From the NCBI GenBank assembly GCA_002633005.1, contig NMRA01000009.1, positions 1,993,366-2,053,365 of the forward strand: a DNA stretch of 60,000 nt, given 5' to 3'. A model generated the notes under the pieces. That model was not told the DNA's origin and made no database searches. It saw only the letters and a program-made list of their open reading frames with translations. A program made the translations under genes and the position numbers. This stretch comes from Phoronis australis. Taxonomy: Eukaryota > Phoronida > Phoronidae. This document shows positions 25,501 to 35,566 of the stretch, one piece after another; the first letter of the stretch is position 1, and every line of letters starts with the position of its first letter.

Positions 25501-28500
25501 CCCGTTATCTAGAAGTGAATCTCTAAATTAAGGTTAAGCAACTATTATAGCTTAAAACACGTTTTTTACACGCTAAGCTTCGACCGGGAAATTATCGTCT
25601 GCTAAAGTAACTGAATATAATTCTCAAGTCAAAGATCCTGACGACACGATACCTGCATTCAAACTGGAGATCGGTGATTTACAAGTAAGAGGACATGAGA
25701 GAAAAAATTCACTGAATTAAGATATCATTTTTATGGAAATTATGTGTCTTATTTTTCGGAGCGTATAAGTACAATACAATGCGGTTTGTTGAACGTGCGA
25801 TTATTGCGCGTGCTCATTTAAGTATTCTATTTTCACACTTGATGACGTCAGTCGCTGAGTGGTGTAGTGGTTAAAGTCGGCGACCAGCAATACTAGGGTC
25901 CCGGGTTCGACCCCGTCCTCGGTTTCCCGCCAAATCGTTATCTCACTAGTGAGATAACTTTATGGGTTATTACACGGTTGTATCTGCCATTTGACGTATT
26001 GTGGTATAACATGTTTTATACCACAATGTTAGTGTCAAATGGCAGATACAACCGTGTAATAACCCATAAAGTTATCTCACTAGTGAGGTAACGATTTGGC
26101 GGGAAATCGAGGACGGAGTCGAACCCGGGACCCTGAAATTGCCGACTTTACCACTACACCATGCAGCGGCTGACGTCATCAAGAGTGGAAATAGAATACT
26201 TAAATGAGCACGCGCAATAATCGCACGTTCAACAAACCGCATTGTACTGTACTTATACCTTACGAAGAATAAGACACATAATTTCCATAAAAATGGTATC
26301 TTAATTCAGTGACAATTTTCTCTCATGTCCTCTTACTTATAAATCACCTATCTACAGTTTGAATGCGGGTATCGTGTCGTCAGGATCTTTGACTTGAGAA
26401 TTATATTCAGTTACTAGTGGTAACCTACTTTAGCAGACGATAATTTCCCGGTCGAAGCTTAGCGTGAAAAAAACGTGTTTTAAGCTATAATAGTTGGTAA
26501 ACCTTAATTTATAAATTCAATTTATTTCTATTATATTTAAGTTTTCAATTGGTTTTGAGTAAAAGCATTATTTGACAAAAATAGCCCGGATTTTCTTAAC
26601 AGGTCACGACCTCCGACCCCGGGCCTCTGACATAGAAAGTAGTTACAAAGCCGTGGAGAGTCAGAAAAGGTAAATCGATTCATTGCAATGTTTCTCGTTT
26701 AGTACGCCCCTCGGGCGATAATTCTCCAAAATTCCCTCGGGCTCTAGATAACGGGGGATAACGACTTCGCCATGTAATAATCTATATGTATAAAATACAT
26801 ATTTATCATCCTGGGCCCAGTTGCATAAAAGTTATACGCCGTATAGCAACAATGACGTCGCATTATCACGCGTCACGTTGTTATTGTTGAACAATGCACA
26901 TGACATCATGCAACAATCAAACTTATCCAGCGGATATCTTTTGAAGCTTTATGCAACTCAGCCCAGCAGTGTAAGACATAAACTCCCTAGCTCTCGAGTG
27001 GGTATGCAGCTAATCGTCAGGTGAGTGATAAGAAGGACAGGTACACTGTATATGTGGGTATTCTTATTACATTTTATGTACCAATTCTCATACAGCGTTT
27101 ATAAAGTTTGGTGCTTCACATTGCTATGTACTCGGTATGTATTCATAAACGAAAACTTGCGTACCTGCATGATAAAAGGAACTCGGAGTTTTCGGCGGCC
27201 ATAGCAACTGTCGCTGTTACCCGTATGTTAAACATATTTGTTCCAGCGTAATAAGGCACCATTCCTTTGCAATCTTCGCATTGGAGCCTGGCACTCAATT
27301 TGACATGTGGTTGTATGTCATCTGCTAAACAACAGGCATGCTAGAATTGAGAAATAACGATCGTCAAACCTAAAGTACACTCTAACGTGAAACTAGAGCA
27401 CGAATAATTACAGTTATATTGTAAACATTATAAATGCACAAATTTGGCTTTCTTCAGAATTTCAAAGCTCAGAAATGGCTGATCGGATTTAAAAAAAAAT
27501 CAGATACTATGTTTTATACACCATAGTTCTCTAAAATATTTTGGAAATTGTTTTTAAAACGGCCCAATTTTGCAAAAAGGGTCTCAAGAAAAAGGAATTC
27601 TGTGACTGCCTTTAGGAAAAATTCAAACGTTGCATATAACGAAAATGAATGGAGACTTTTGAAAACTGTAACAATATTTTGAGCTTTTTTCTTCCAGAAG
27701 TTGAACATTTGGTTTTGTTATCGTTAATACCGTTGTTTTGTTGCAAATATACGCTTCATTTTTTCTAAATTTTTCTAAAAACTTACATTTTTATATGACT
27801 CCATCAATGGCTGTTTGGTATAAAGTGAAAATCAGTTCTGCAGACCGTGTTCTCTCAGTCAATATTAGAGAGTTAAACTTGATAATTTTGTAGTTATTTG
27901 CTCCGTGAGCAGACTAGTCCAAAACCATACAGAATCTTGAACCTTTTATTTCAGAGATGCTTACAATCGCAGTCATTTTTATTAAGCTGTCTGCGTTACC
28001 TAACGTAAAAACGCCAATTTTAGTTCAGGTCAAGTGTACACATTATTGACAAACAAAGTGAAATATTGTCAAATGTGAACATTCTGCAACAGCCAAACAT
28101 TAGTAAAACACTATATAGTACAAATCGTTAAACTTTTGTTCCAACTTGTTCAAAATAATTAACATTTTATTTTCTACGCGGAATCTTACTTTGAACGATG
28201 TGCAAGCGTGATAACCAAGTTATCAATATGATCATGTTTGCATAATTTGTTACTTGACAGCAAAGTGCACACAAAGCCAGAACGCTCAGCGTTCAAATGT
28301 GATTCGTCTCTAATTCCGCCGCTGTAGATTACAAGCAAATACGTTAACTACCATAACATCTCATTACATAATTACTATTTAATAAAAATATATTCACTAT
28401 AAACCTTAAACCGGCGAGGAAATGCAGATCGCAAACATGTGGCGTGCTGACCAGACTTCAATGTTTACAATTTAGTAGAATACGAAAGATCAAATATTTG

Positions 28501-28604
28501 TTCGTCGCCTTTTTCTAACAGCTTCAGCTTACATACACGCTCATAATTTGCTTTAGAATATTTAATTTGCTTACCAAAACAAAAAAGACCAGCAAACGAA
28601 ACAT
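10562..28604 (-). CDS. Secreted alpha-carbonic anhydrase with novel N-terminal domain
   Basis: Zinc enzyme for CO2 + H2O to bicarbonate + H+, predicted secreted, 439 aa. Nine exons: 28604-28575, 27340-27165, 25095-24827, 21451-21389, 20142-19960, 19302-19157, 17688-17529, 13578-13415 and 10690-10562 (stop TAA). Intron phases run 0,2,1,1,1,0,1,0 and all agree. Residues 1-16 ([16 protein letters not shown]) are a signal peptide. Residues 17-158 form a beta-rich-looking domain with Cys31, 34, 68 and 125 that I cannot place in any family. Residues 159-179 are a Pro/Thr/Ala linker. The catalytic domain starts at 181 ([12 protein letters not shown]), followed by QSPIDI (201-206). The zinc ligands are His266, His268 and His291; Glu278 and Thr374 are the gatekeeper pair; His239 (NNGHS) is the proton shuttle; [10 protein letters not shown] is intact. 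Cys196 and Cys378 match the conserved disulfide of extracellular isoforms. Trp384 is kept, while the Gln92 equivalent is Ser264. The enzyme should be active. No C-terminal anchor is visible. Weakest link: the 63-base linker exon is open in more than one frame and was chosen by phase. Confidence 0.85.
12149..12253. repeat. tRNA-like hairpin element
   Basis: A perfect 16-base inverted repeat (CACGTGACCTAACGAA at 12149-12164, its complement at 12238-12253) brackets about 73 bases. Inside is a tRNA-like 3' half, GGTCTCGCGTTCGAGTCC followed by TAGCCGGAGCA, with a good Pol III B box. A full tRNA cloverleaf cannot be drawn because the anticodon arm is missing. It is probably a tRNA-derived MITE or SINE fragment inside intron 8 of the anhydrase gene. 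Confidence 0.5.
13012..13365 (-). repeat. Dispersed repeat family, copy 1 (inverted)
   Basis: The reverse complement matches 30368-30745 and 31478-31845 along most of its length. Shared marks include TTAAAC-type starts followed by TCTCATTGGT, then a GTGGTCGA/GTGATCGA block, then a CAGTATAGGTG block near the end. Three copies in one window indicate a moderately repeated SINE- or MITE-like family. Open frames in it are incidental. Confidence 0.7.
15012..15108 (+). repeat. Small dispersed repeat, copy
   Basis: About 100 bases resembling 2960-3062 and the reverse complement of 51490-51560. Shared motifs are AATCACGCGTTCTC and AAGTCTTGCTTTTTAGCGA. Function unknown; probably an old mobile fragment. 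Confidence 0.5.
16837..17126. other. Assembly gap (290 N)
   Basis: A run of 290 uncalled bases inside intron 7 of the anhydrase gene. The left flank repeats the motif GGGTCGAA, which suggests a tandem repeat that did not assemble. Long open frames spanning it are artefacts. Confidence 0.95.
17689..19156 (-). other. Intron 6 of the carbonic anhydrase gene
   Basis: No supported element. An ATGGCGGCTGAG site at 18319 runs into a GTAACC donor-like sequence. This is another YY1-like ATGGCGGC motif rather than a supported exon. Confidence 0.45.
20165..20282 (+). repeat. Low-complexity GA-rich tract
   Basis: A purine-rich run of GGGAGGGGG, AGAGAGG and GTAGGGAG units, in intron 4 of the anhydrase gene. 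Confidence 0.85.
20605..20790 (+). mobile_element. LINE retrotransposon 3' tail (reverse transcriptase C-terminus, broken)
   Basis: The translation [20 protein letters not shown] is the conserved tail found at the end of many non-LTR reverse transcriptases (G-K-R-x-R-G-R-P-x-x-R-W-x-D). After a frame change the next stretch reads [17 protein letters not shown], then a stop, then FQQWKDTA and a stop. That is the expected continuation, so one frameshift and one nonsense change are present. It ends in a short GATGACA repeat, as LINE 3' ends often do. It is a 5'-truncated dead copy in intron 4 of the anhydrase gene. Confidence 0.75.
21645..23155 (+). mobile_element. 1.5 kb terminal-inverted-repeat DNA element, copy 1
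   Basis: The ends are inverted: the left begins AGACCTAATTCACGC and the right ends GCGTGAATTAGGTCT, possibly on a TA target. A second copy in the same orientation lies at 56262-57724, with mid-level similarity throughout. A remnant of protein sequence is visible at 21730-21870: [20 protein letters not shown], then KGYIF and SENY. This resembles the W...D...KGY segment of proteins carried by invertebrate transposons, but stops follow soon after. Both copies are non-autonomous. This copy sits in intron 3 of the anhydrase gene. Confidence 0.7.
23727..24240 (+). repeat. 54-bp minisatellite (about 9.5 units)
   Basis: The unit begins GACTGCAATGATTGCTCAAC, continues with CGCTAGCCAAAGTAAATG, and ends TAGTTTTATATACATA. 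Units differ by one to three bases. Because 54 is a multiple of 3, the array stays open in frames on both strands (18-residue repeats), but there is no start context, splice support or known domain. It lies in intron 3 of the anhydrase gene. Confidence 0.95.
25860..25924 (+). promoter_or_regulatory. tRNA-like internal Pol III promoter, left arm
   Basis: A box TGGTGTAGTGG at 25860-25870 and B box GGTTCGACCCC at 25914-25924. Predicted + strand transcription would run to a TTTT at 26014-26017, exactly at the palindrome centre. Whether it is active is unknown. Confidence 0.6.
26115..26161 (-). promoter_or_regulatory. tRNA-like internal Pol III promoter, right arm
   Basis: On the - strand, A box TGGTGTAGTGG (26161-26151) and a consensus B box GGTTCGACTCC (26125-26115). 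The A-B spacing is shorter than in the left arm. It is the mirror of the left-arm promoter. Confidence 0.6.
27341..28574 (-). other. Intron 1 of the carbonic anhydrase gene
   Basis: AT-rich intron between the signal-peptide exon and the first exon of the unknown N-terminal domain. I see no repeat or coding element in it. Confidence 0.6.
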
Positions 28605-28637
28605 CTTCACAGTCTTCTCTTCTGTTAATGGTTACAG

Positions 28638-28645
28638 CTTAAATA
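28638..28645 (-). promoter_or_regulatory. TATA-like box of the carbonic anhydrase gene
   Basis: TATTTAAG on the - strand lies about 35-40 bases upstream of the ATG at 28604, with a CACGTG E-box near 28660. If used, the 5' leader would be very short. The real start could be elsewhere. Confidence 0.35.
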
Positions 28646-28892
28646 CAGTGCGCTGACACCACGTGACAGATAATGGTTAGGCGAGATCTGTCGCTTCCGA
28701 GACACAACGTAGTTCGTTCAAGACGATTGATTTGTAATTAAACATATCTACCCTTAAATACTTTTGATAGAAGAGGTGCAAAAAGCTAAAAACGTATTTT
28801 GTTTCGAAACTTTTCAAAGTTAGAGAAGTGGGCGTTAATGTCACCCCGGCAACGCATTGTCAGATACATGGCCCGGGCTGCGTTTAAAAAGC

Positions 28893-29078
28893 CTAAGACA
28901 TTGTTTGCCATGCAGTTTCAACGAAAATATTCGCATATGGATCGGGAGCTGTGAATGCACTCCCAGAGTTCATGGAATGTATTCCAAGTGACATATCTCT
29001 CGCTGGAACGGAAACCACCATGACAGCGCGCGTGCCAAGCTTAGTAGATATATCATCGATTGCGCGCTTTAGAGACAC
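28893..29078 (-). other. Unassigned open frame upstream of the anhydrase gene
   Basis: A 61-codon stretch ending in TAG, with mixed composition (for example RAIDDISTKLG and DPYANIFVETAWQTMS), more protein-like than chance frames nearby. The frame is open upstream as NAPQFVSLKR to a TGA near 29140. I recognise no family; there is no Met start at its 5' end and no clear splice site. It could be a terminal exon or a transposon fragment. Confidence 0.2.
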
Positions 29079-30367
29079 GAACTGGGGTGCGTTAAGTAGT
29101 AGCGATTTAAATCTCTCGAAAAGGCAAGATCACGCAAGACCACCGAAAATCAACCAGTCGGTGAGGTTAGAAAGTTGACTTATGGGGCAGAGCTAACTGT
29201 GTTTCGTAATTCCACCGCGAGTGTCTCGAGTCTATGGAACACAGTCTTGCTTAACGCACAGGGTATTTGGAGCCCCTATGGCCAAAACTAAACAAGTCTT
29301 TTACATAAACGTTTGAAGGCAAAGTCATGTTACAGGCAAACAACTCCTATCACAATTTCCTAAAACTGTCACTGACCAATGTTTCATAGTCTAGTTGCCA
29401 GCCCAATTGCCCCATAGTGAACCCTGCAATGTCAATTACTATAAAGTGTTTTTGTTGAGATATATTAAATATGATCAGGAGAACAAACTTAGCTTTGTTG
29501 CGCTTTGTTTACTTTTGAGCATTTTTTTGCAAACTTGATGACTATCAGGGTAATTTAATACATTGTTTGTACCATTTTCTGTGACGAGAAGTCCATTTCT
29601 TATGTTGTTTTGTTGATGCAGGGTCATATTCAACGTCAAACCAGAGGTCACAGATCATTAATGTTTGAAGTTGGGATTATTCCCTTTAAATCTTGTTTAT
29701 CGATAAGGTAACTACCTGTAAGTAGGTCATCTAAGGTCATTACACTCATTGGCTATTGTGCAGGAAATTACTTTACACGAGCCAACAAAAAGCCAGGTTA
29801 CATGTAGAGAGCAACTTCATGTACATGTATGTCTGCTTCCTGGGAAGCCACTTGTGATTGATGTGATTATTTGTTTAAATTGGTCCTTACTTTAACTGGT
29901 GCGTTTAAATTTACATTGGTATGAGGCGTGCACAGATTAGTATTGCGTTGGAATTCCAAAATATCAAATTACGATAGTGAAATTACAGATTCAAGCTTTG
30001 CAACTCCCGTAAGTTCGAGGAAATGTCACCTGAAAATGCTTTGAGCATAGTTACCCTGCTTCAAATTTGGCTGTCGTCAAGCCTAAAATTACCTATCTTT
30101 GCCGTTACAATATCTGCCTACTACAGTTACGATACCCAGTTCAGTTTGGCAACACCCCGAAATTCCACCAAAGGTTTCACCCCAAGCATGGTTGTCACTT
30201 CCATCATCATTTCTTCATCACTCCTAGAATTGCTGATTTTGACCTTCTGACTCATATGAAGGGTAACACATCAAGCTGTTACTAGCTGACGTAGTAAATG
30301 TGCGCGTGATGGTCGCCTAATGTTCGCAGCACGTGTGCCTATTACAAGGAGACAGGTAGCACTGTGG

Positions 30368-30745
30368 AATGTTGTTTAACGTGGCATCTCATTGGTTAAT
30401 GTAATGAAACTGACGTCATAACATTCAGTCATTCCCATCGGTTGAAATCTGGGAAACCCCTTTCAGTGTACTTCTAGGTAGTATGGCGACCACCTTTAAC
30501 TTGAATAGTTGCAATTAATTGAAACAGGCAGTGATCGAGGTAAACAAGATCAAGGGAACCCCGATCCCGTGGCTAAGCCCAAACAAGTACAATGCATTGA
30601 AGGCGATGAGATCGATAAACTTCCAACCAATCTTGCATATTGTTGCCCACACTCGGAATTCCGTGTGCGCACACACGCAATTCCGTGTGTCGTTCATCGT
30701 TTCCAAAGGGCCTCTTTTCAGTATAGGTGCCGCTGTACCAGAGGG
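30368..30745 (+). repeat. Dispersed repeat family, copy 2
   Basis: It begins AATGTTGTTTAACGTGG and contains ACGTCATAACATTCAGTC and CAGTATAGGTG. It matches 31478-31845 in direct and 13012-13365 in inverted orientation. Overlapping short frames on both strands are incidental. Confidence 0.75.
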
Positions 30746-31477
30746 TGTGGGACATGTGTGTATTTCAACGCATTTTCCGTCAGAGACTTGTGGAATATCT
30801 GTCATCCAAACCATCCGTTGATTGAAAATATTTTGTATTACATTTGTGGTGTAGCTTAGATTGGAATTGATGCAAAGAATAGACAACAAGTTCCTAAAAG
30901 AACATGTTGCAGAGTTTGGACCTTGGAAAACGCGCACACTTAAATTGCAACCTAGGCTATCCTACTAGGCTGAATGGCAAAGATAAGAATAATCAATTTC
31001 ATACATTTCCGATAACTCAGCAGCACAAAACAAAGGTCTATCAAAGCACACGATCAGATTGGGGTTGGCTGCCTAAACAGGCAGTCGCGTTGCAAAATCC
31101 TGCCAAGCAAAAACTCTCTGAGTTATAAAGTCTTGGGTGCTTTATTTTCAGCTGTAGATATAATATCACATGAACAGCAGCTCCTCATCTGTTAGTTGAA
31201 TACACTTTACAAGCCTTATTTCACCAAGTAACCCTTGTTATACGATGAGCCGATGGCGTAAAACGATATTTATAAACTTGTACAAGTTGCACTAACAGTT
31301 TAGCCAACGGGAGGAAGAGCCTACCGACAAAGTTGTGCCGATCGATTGATGGATGTTTGCAGATAGAGTCATGCTTATACAGAAAAAGGCTCTTCGCAAT
31401 GGATTGCGGGAAGACATTCTGTTCGAGCTAAATGAAGTCTACACTCTTTCACATTACTGCGAAATGTAGAACTGTCA

Positions 31478-31845
31478 AATGTTGTTTAACATGGCTTCTC
31501 ATTGGTTAAGGTAATGAAACTAACGTCTTATTCTGTCATCCCCAGTGGTTGAAATCTTGGAAACCTCTTTCAGTTTACTGCTACTGACTTGAATATAGTT
31601 ACCGGTACAATTTATTGAAACTAGCAGTGATCGAAGTAAACAAAATCAAGGAAACCCCGATCCAGTGGCCTAAGCCCAAACAAGTACAGTGCATAAAGGC
31701 GTGTGCAAGTGGTAGCGATGTGATCTGTATTCTTACAACCAAGGCATTCTCATCGATGCCCACACACGGATGTTCGTGTGTCGTTCATCATATTTCCACA
31801 GGGTCACTTTTCAGTATAGGTGACGCTGTGTCAGAGGGTAAACAA
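31478..31845 (+). repeat. Dispersed repeat family, copy 3
   Basis: It begins AATGTTGTTTAACATGG and follows copy 2 throughout, with small deletions. Copies 2 and 3 are about 1.1 kb apart in the same orientation. Confidence 0.75.
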
Positions 31846-32171
31846 AGTCAAACAACCCACATTTCCGGTCATCAGCTGGCGAAATTGAACGACAGTTAAC
31901 GGGTTTGTAACCATAAAGATGTCAATATAACAAAGCGGGCAAACCCGCGTTTGGTTAAAATTTAAATAAATCTTTGTATAATATGCACCAAACGAAAGAC
32001 CATCTTTAAACCCTTTTCCTATTTATGTCTGGAATTTGTAGTCGGCTTTTCTTAAAATTTGGTAAACAGGCTTCTATTAAAGAGATGATGACATCTTCCC
32101 GTTCTAGACGAGCCCGAAACAGTCTCTAGGCGATGGGTCAGAATTTGTCGGGCTTCTAGAAAAATGGTTTT

Positions 32172-35100
32172 TGTGAGTACTTTAGGGGGGCAATTTTATT
32201 TTGGTGTTTTTTAACTCATTTACTAGAGTGTTTTCAAAATCTAAAAAGTTCCCACATATAAAATTACACATTTTTGAGAAATTTGAGTTTGCAGTTGCAT
32301 AATAACCACCATAGAGCTTAGAGAACTTATATTAGTAAAAACAACAGTTTTTGCTATTTTTTTGTAAAGCAAGTAATATTAATATGGTCCTATCGATGTC
32401 ATTGTATTGAACAACAATTCACTCACATTACATGTTTTACTATTGTAGACTAATTGTAAACAGTGAAATTTAAATATGTAAAGAGACACCTAGTGGCAGA
32501 AATGGAAACTAGATCTGAATGTTACTAGGAAGTTATTCTGGCATTGTCAGGCAACAAAAATAACACAAAACACTTGAGACTGGGTAAAATCTGTGCCTCA
32601 ATGACTAAAACATTGATTAATGGTGTAAAATGTAGCTTGTTTGCATAATACACCAGAAATACGTACAAAACCAATATAGTTGAATGATCCCTATGAATGT
32701 GCACACAGACTGTATGAAAATAATAGATTATTCTGACAGCGTTTAGTAAGCATTATGAGACAAATACATGACAATGATCAAAGTATGTAATTTTTATGAC
32801 TTAATCAACAAATAAAATTCACTTTTTAATACAAAGAACACGAAATAATGGGGTTTGAGGTCTATTTAGAATTGCTCGTCAAAGAGCTATTCAATGTTAT
32901 GCAGTCAGTGTTGCTGATGTTACTGCAGTTGTCACAGCTGCACGTTTCTATACAGTTTGACCCAGCATTGCAGCACAAACTCATTTTCCCAGCACAAATG
33001 TTCTTTTTGCACTTGAAGCGTTCACCATTTAGTACTGTCAATGGAGCTTCGGGCATTACCATACAGTTTAATTGCAAAGATCCACTTCCAATGAGCCAAC
33101 TATGGTCGAATAGAGAGGGTACAGCACTGCACACTGGTGATTGGCCCACATGTAATGAACGGTCAAACAATGAGTCCTTGTTTGAAGGTGGGTAGGATTT
33201 GGGCAAACGTTTGATTCAAAATATGTTATAATGGGCTGTGTTAATTAGAGTCAGCAAGTGAATTATTGAACACTAGCCTCCCAATTCACTTTCGTATCTC
33301 TTAGTTGGGCACAAACTACAACAGTGAGTAGCTTCAACAGTCGTTTCTTAAGATTGCCTGTCCAAATAACTTCATGCACACCAGCTTTCTGGAGAACAGT
33401 CTTGCTTTAGTTTTGAAAGGCAAATGACATCTCCATGTGCTAGAAGCTTTGATTCAATGAACTCCAAACAAAACTGCAGGAAAACCTCTCTGAAAACTGT
33501 GAATTCGTCACTCTTCACAATCTTTGTCTTTCTATTTTTTATAGCATGATGATCTGTGGTACTTGGCTTCTAAGACACAAGGTCTTTATTTTTGAATTTC
33601 ATTTGCATATTCAGGGCTCTGGACTGAGCTCTTGCTTACAATACAAGTCCAACTGAAAAAAACCTGAACTGTTAACACTAATTTACTATATAACTATGAG
33701 TAAGTTGGCATGCAAATTTTTCAGACGGACTTATCAGGAACTGATCCACCACCAGCCTAACAAATTTGTATGCCGTCTGATCTGTCACCTAAAAATGTTG
33801 ATCGTCAAATAATCAGATTAGTTGATGCAACTGAAAGTAAATCAGCTGATATACCACTGCAGTGATTGAAATTTATTTTTTTGAATCAGATGCTCATACC
33901 ATAGTCAATCGATTTATACTTAAGGTAACCAACGTTTGACGAAATCGACAGTGGCTTTCACTGTCCTCAAATTATGACTGACGGGGACGTTGGCCACTTA
34001 GGCACTTTAATTTAATTACCATTGCAGCTACCTAAGTAATTAATCGTTACAAAAAATGGGAAGAGGTTCCCCCTATCCCAAGATTACGGCAGGGGATGAC
34101 GGCCACTTGAGCATGTTGATTGCAACCATCTATTCCATTTAACATTCTCAAAAATTTTTGACTTAAAGTGTTTAAAATCACACCCACAGTATAACGCCAT
34201 ATGATGATCCCCTGGCGCAAGCAGGGTCGATGTGGCAACTGAACAAGGGAGTGTTCGAAAAACAGGATTGCAAGAGTATTTGTTTAAACTGGGAACAAAT
34301 GGAAACATTAACGGCCTACTCAGAGGCATCTCTCTACGCGGTACTTCTAAACTTATAGCAACATGACTTATGGTTTAACCAGTGTGATGCTTAATTTGCC
34401 GAAAAGCATCCGGCATATGGAGTGCCTATGGTATGATCACCGTCTCTACTGGGTCAGCGGTATTGTCTAAGGCCTAGTCAGCCAAGGGGCTGAACAAGTT
34501 AAAAAACAACTGGTGATAATACTGAAACACATGGAAAACACCACGATGTACCTTTCAAAAACACGTAACTGTTTATCAAAGCTATTAAGTTGTTACTTCT
34601 TTCGCTTTCTTGATATGTGGTCCATAATATACTTTTCCTGCTAACAAATGATGCACTCATGTTTCAGAATGTTCCTATCTTGTTCATGTTAATTGGTTGT
34701 TTCAGATATTGGAAGTCTAATTGATTTTCTTGGGAAATTTTGAGTAACATCTGTATCACTTTCAGCGGCTTCAGCTTTAGTACTACTGCTGGTGTCTTGA
34801 AACGTTGCTACGCCTTTCTATGTCCCTTCAATTTTTGGTCTGGCACTTGGTCTTCCACAGCACTGTACTGTAGTGTATAGGCTATAGCAGGACATGCAGC
34901 TATTTTCTGCACAAAAGTTTGTGACACCTCTTCTTCTTTTTGATCTACTGATCTGCAGAGTTCCAAAGTCCATCAGCTTTCATCAAGATGCTTCTCTAAG
35001 CTTCTTCGGGTTCTGGCATCACAATTTTGTGCTGTTTGATAAACTTTGAATTATACAGGCATCACACTCCATGGGAGCCGCCATATTGAAGTAACTAAGC

Positions 35101-35308
35101 ACAACAATACAGTGTAGCTCTCTGATTGGTCAGTTCAATAGAAAAGCGCCACCAAGTGGCAGGAATGTGCATAATATTTCGTGCAACAAAAACACCTTTT
35201 TTCAAAAAAATGTGCAAGTGTCGACGTGGGAACTTTATGGAATTTGATTTATAGGTATATTATCTAGCCACATAGAAAAAACTAGGTTGCCCCCCCAAAG
35301 TACTCACA
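32172..35308 (-). mobile_element. 3.1 kb inverted-repeat DNA element, decayed
   Basis: The left end reads TGTGAGTACTTT, one A, then GGGGGGCAA. The right end is the same in inverted form with G for that A, so about 22 bases with one mismatch. GTTCCCAC blocks near both ends (32250, 35226) are also inverted. The interior is mostly decayed, apart from a protein tail on the - strand at 32862-33206. I found no catalytic triad and no clear target duplication, so the superfamily is open. Confidence 0.6.
32862..33206 (-). pseudogene. Cysteine-rich C-terminal tail of a transposon-encoded protein
   Basis: 114 codons ending in a stop. Near the middle is SWLIGSGSLQLNCMVMPEAP followed by LTVLN. Then comes a Cys block, FKCKKNICAGKM, then SLCCNAGSNCIETCSC and DNCSN. 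The order W..(G)..L.P....AP..LL....C.CKK.C....C.C...G..C...C.C.NC.N is the tail seen on many uncharacterised transposon proteins in marine invertebrates. No upstream coding region remains readable. It is the only recognisable coding part of the inverted-repeat element around it. Confidence 0.5.
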
Positions 35309-35451
35309 AGGATGAACGCTATGAGATCTGGCCCACCGACTACTTGGCCGTCTAACGTTCACTGAGGTTTAAATAGATGGCTGTGTAACGTCCCGTTCAG
35401 ACATTAACTTTTGACGCTGCGCAACTGACAAGGCGGAAGTTGTACTCAGGA

Positions 35452-35566
35452 ATGTGGAGAGCTCATGTGCAAAGATTAGTTGTTATTATTGTTATGGTGC
35501 TTCTTGTCAAGCCTCGAAGCCTTCTCTCTTCTCAAAAAGTAATAAAATGGAAGCGATATCAAAACG
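35452..35566 (+). CDS. Candidate first exon with signal-anchor sequence
   Basis: An ATG opens MWRAHVQRLVVIIVMVLL, a basic N-terminus followed by a hydrophobic core, as in signal peptides or type II membrane anchors. After 38 codons it meets a strong donor (CG followed by GTAAGAAT at 35567), leaving phase 1. I found no downstream exon on the + strand before the oppositely oriented channel gene at 37000. It may be a real exon whose partners lie within or beyond that gene, or a chance hydrophobic frame. Confidence 0.3.

Larger units (their letters stand above)
25469..26787. mobile_element. Foldback element with a tRNA-type promoter in each arm
   Basis: The outer ends are inverted repeats (ATATAGATTATTACATGG near 25469, its complement ending at 26787), extending through GCGAAGTCGTTATCCCCC and GTTATCTAG. 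Inside, two arms of about 480 bases face each other around a centre near 26008-26012. Each arm holds an A box (TGGTGTAGTGG) and a B box (GGTTCGANNCC) in tRNA spacing, a TGACGTCA site just upstream, and a 22-base palindrome around CACTAGTG. The right arm has about 220 extra bases (26517-26734) and keeps a 14-base block around GGTTACCACTGG that the left arm lost. There is no coding capacity. It lies in intron 2 of the anhydrase gene. A single-arm relative is at 46372-46920. Confidence 0.85.

Noticed and set aside
25860-25924. A genuine tRNA gene
   Set aside because: A and B boxes are present, but no full cloverleaf with matching acceptor stem can be drawn; it is part of a repeated foldback element.
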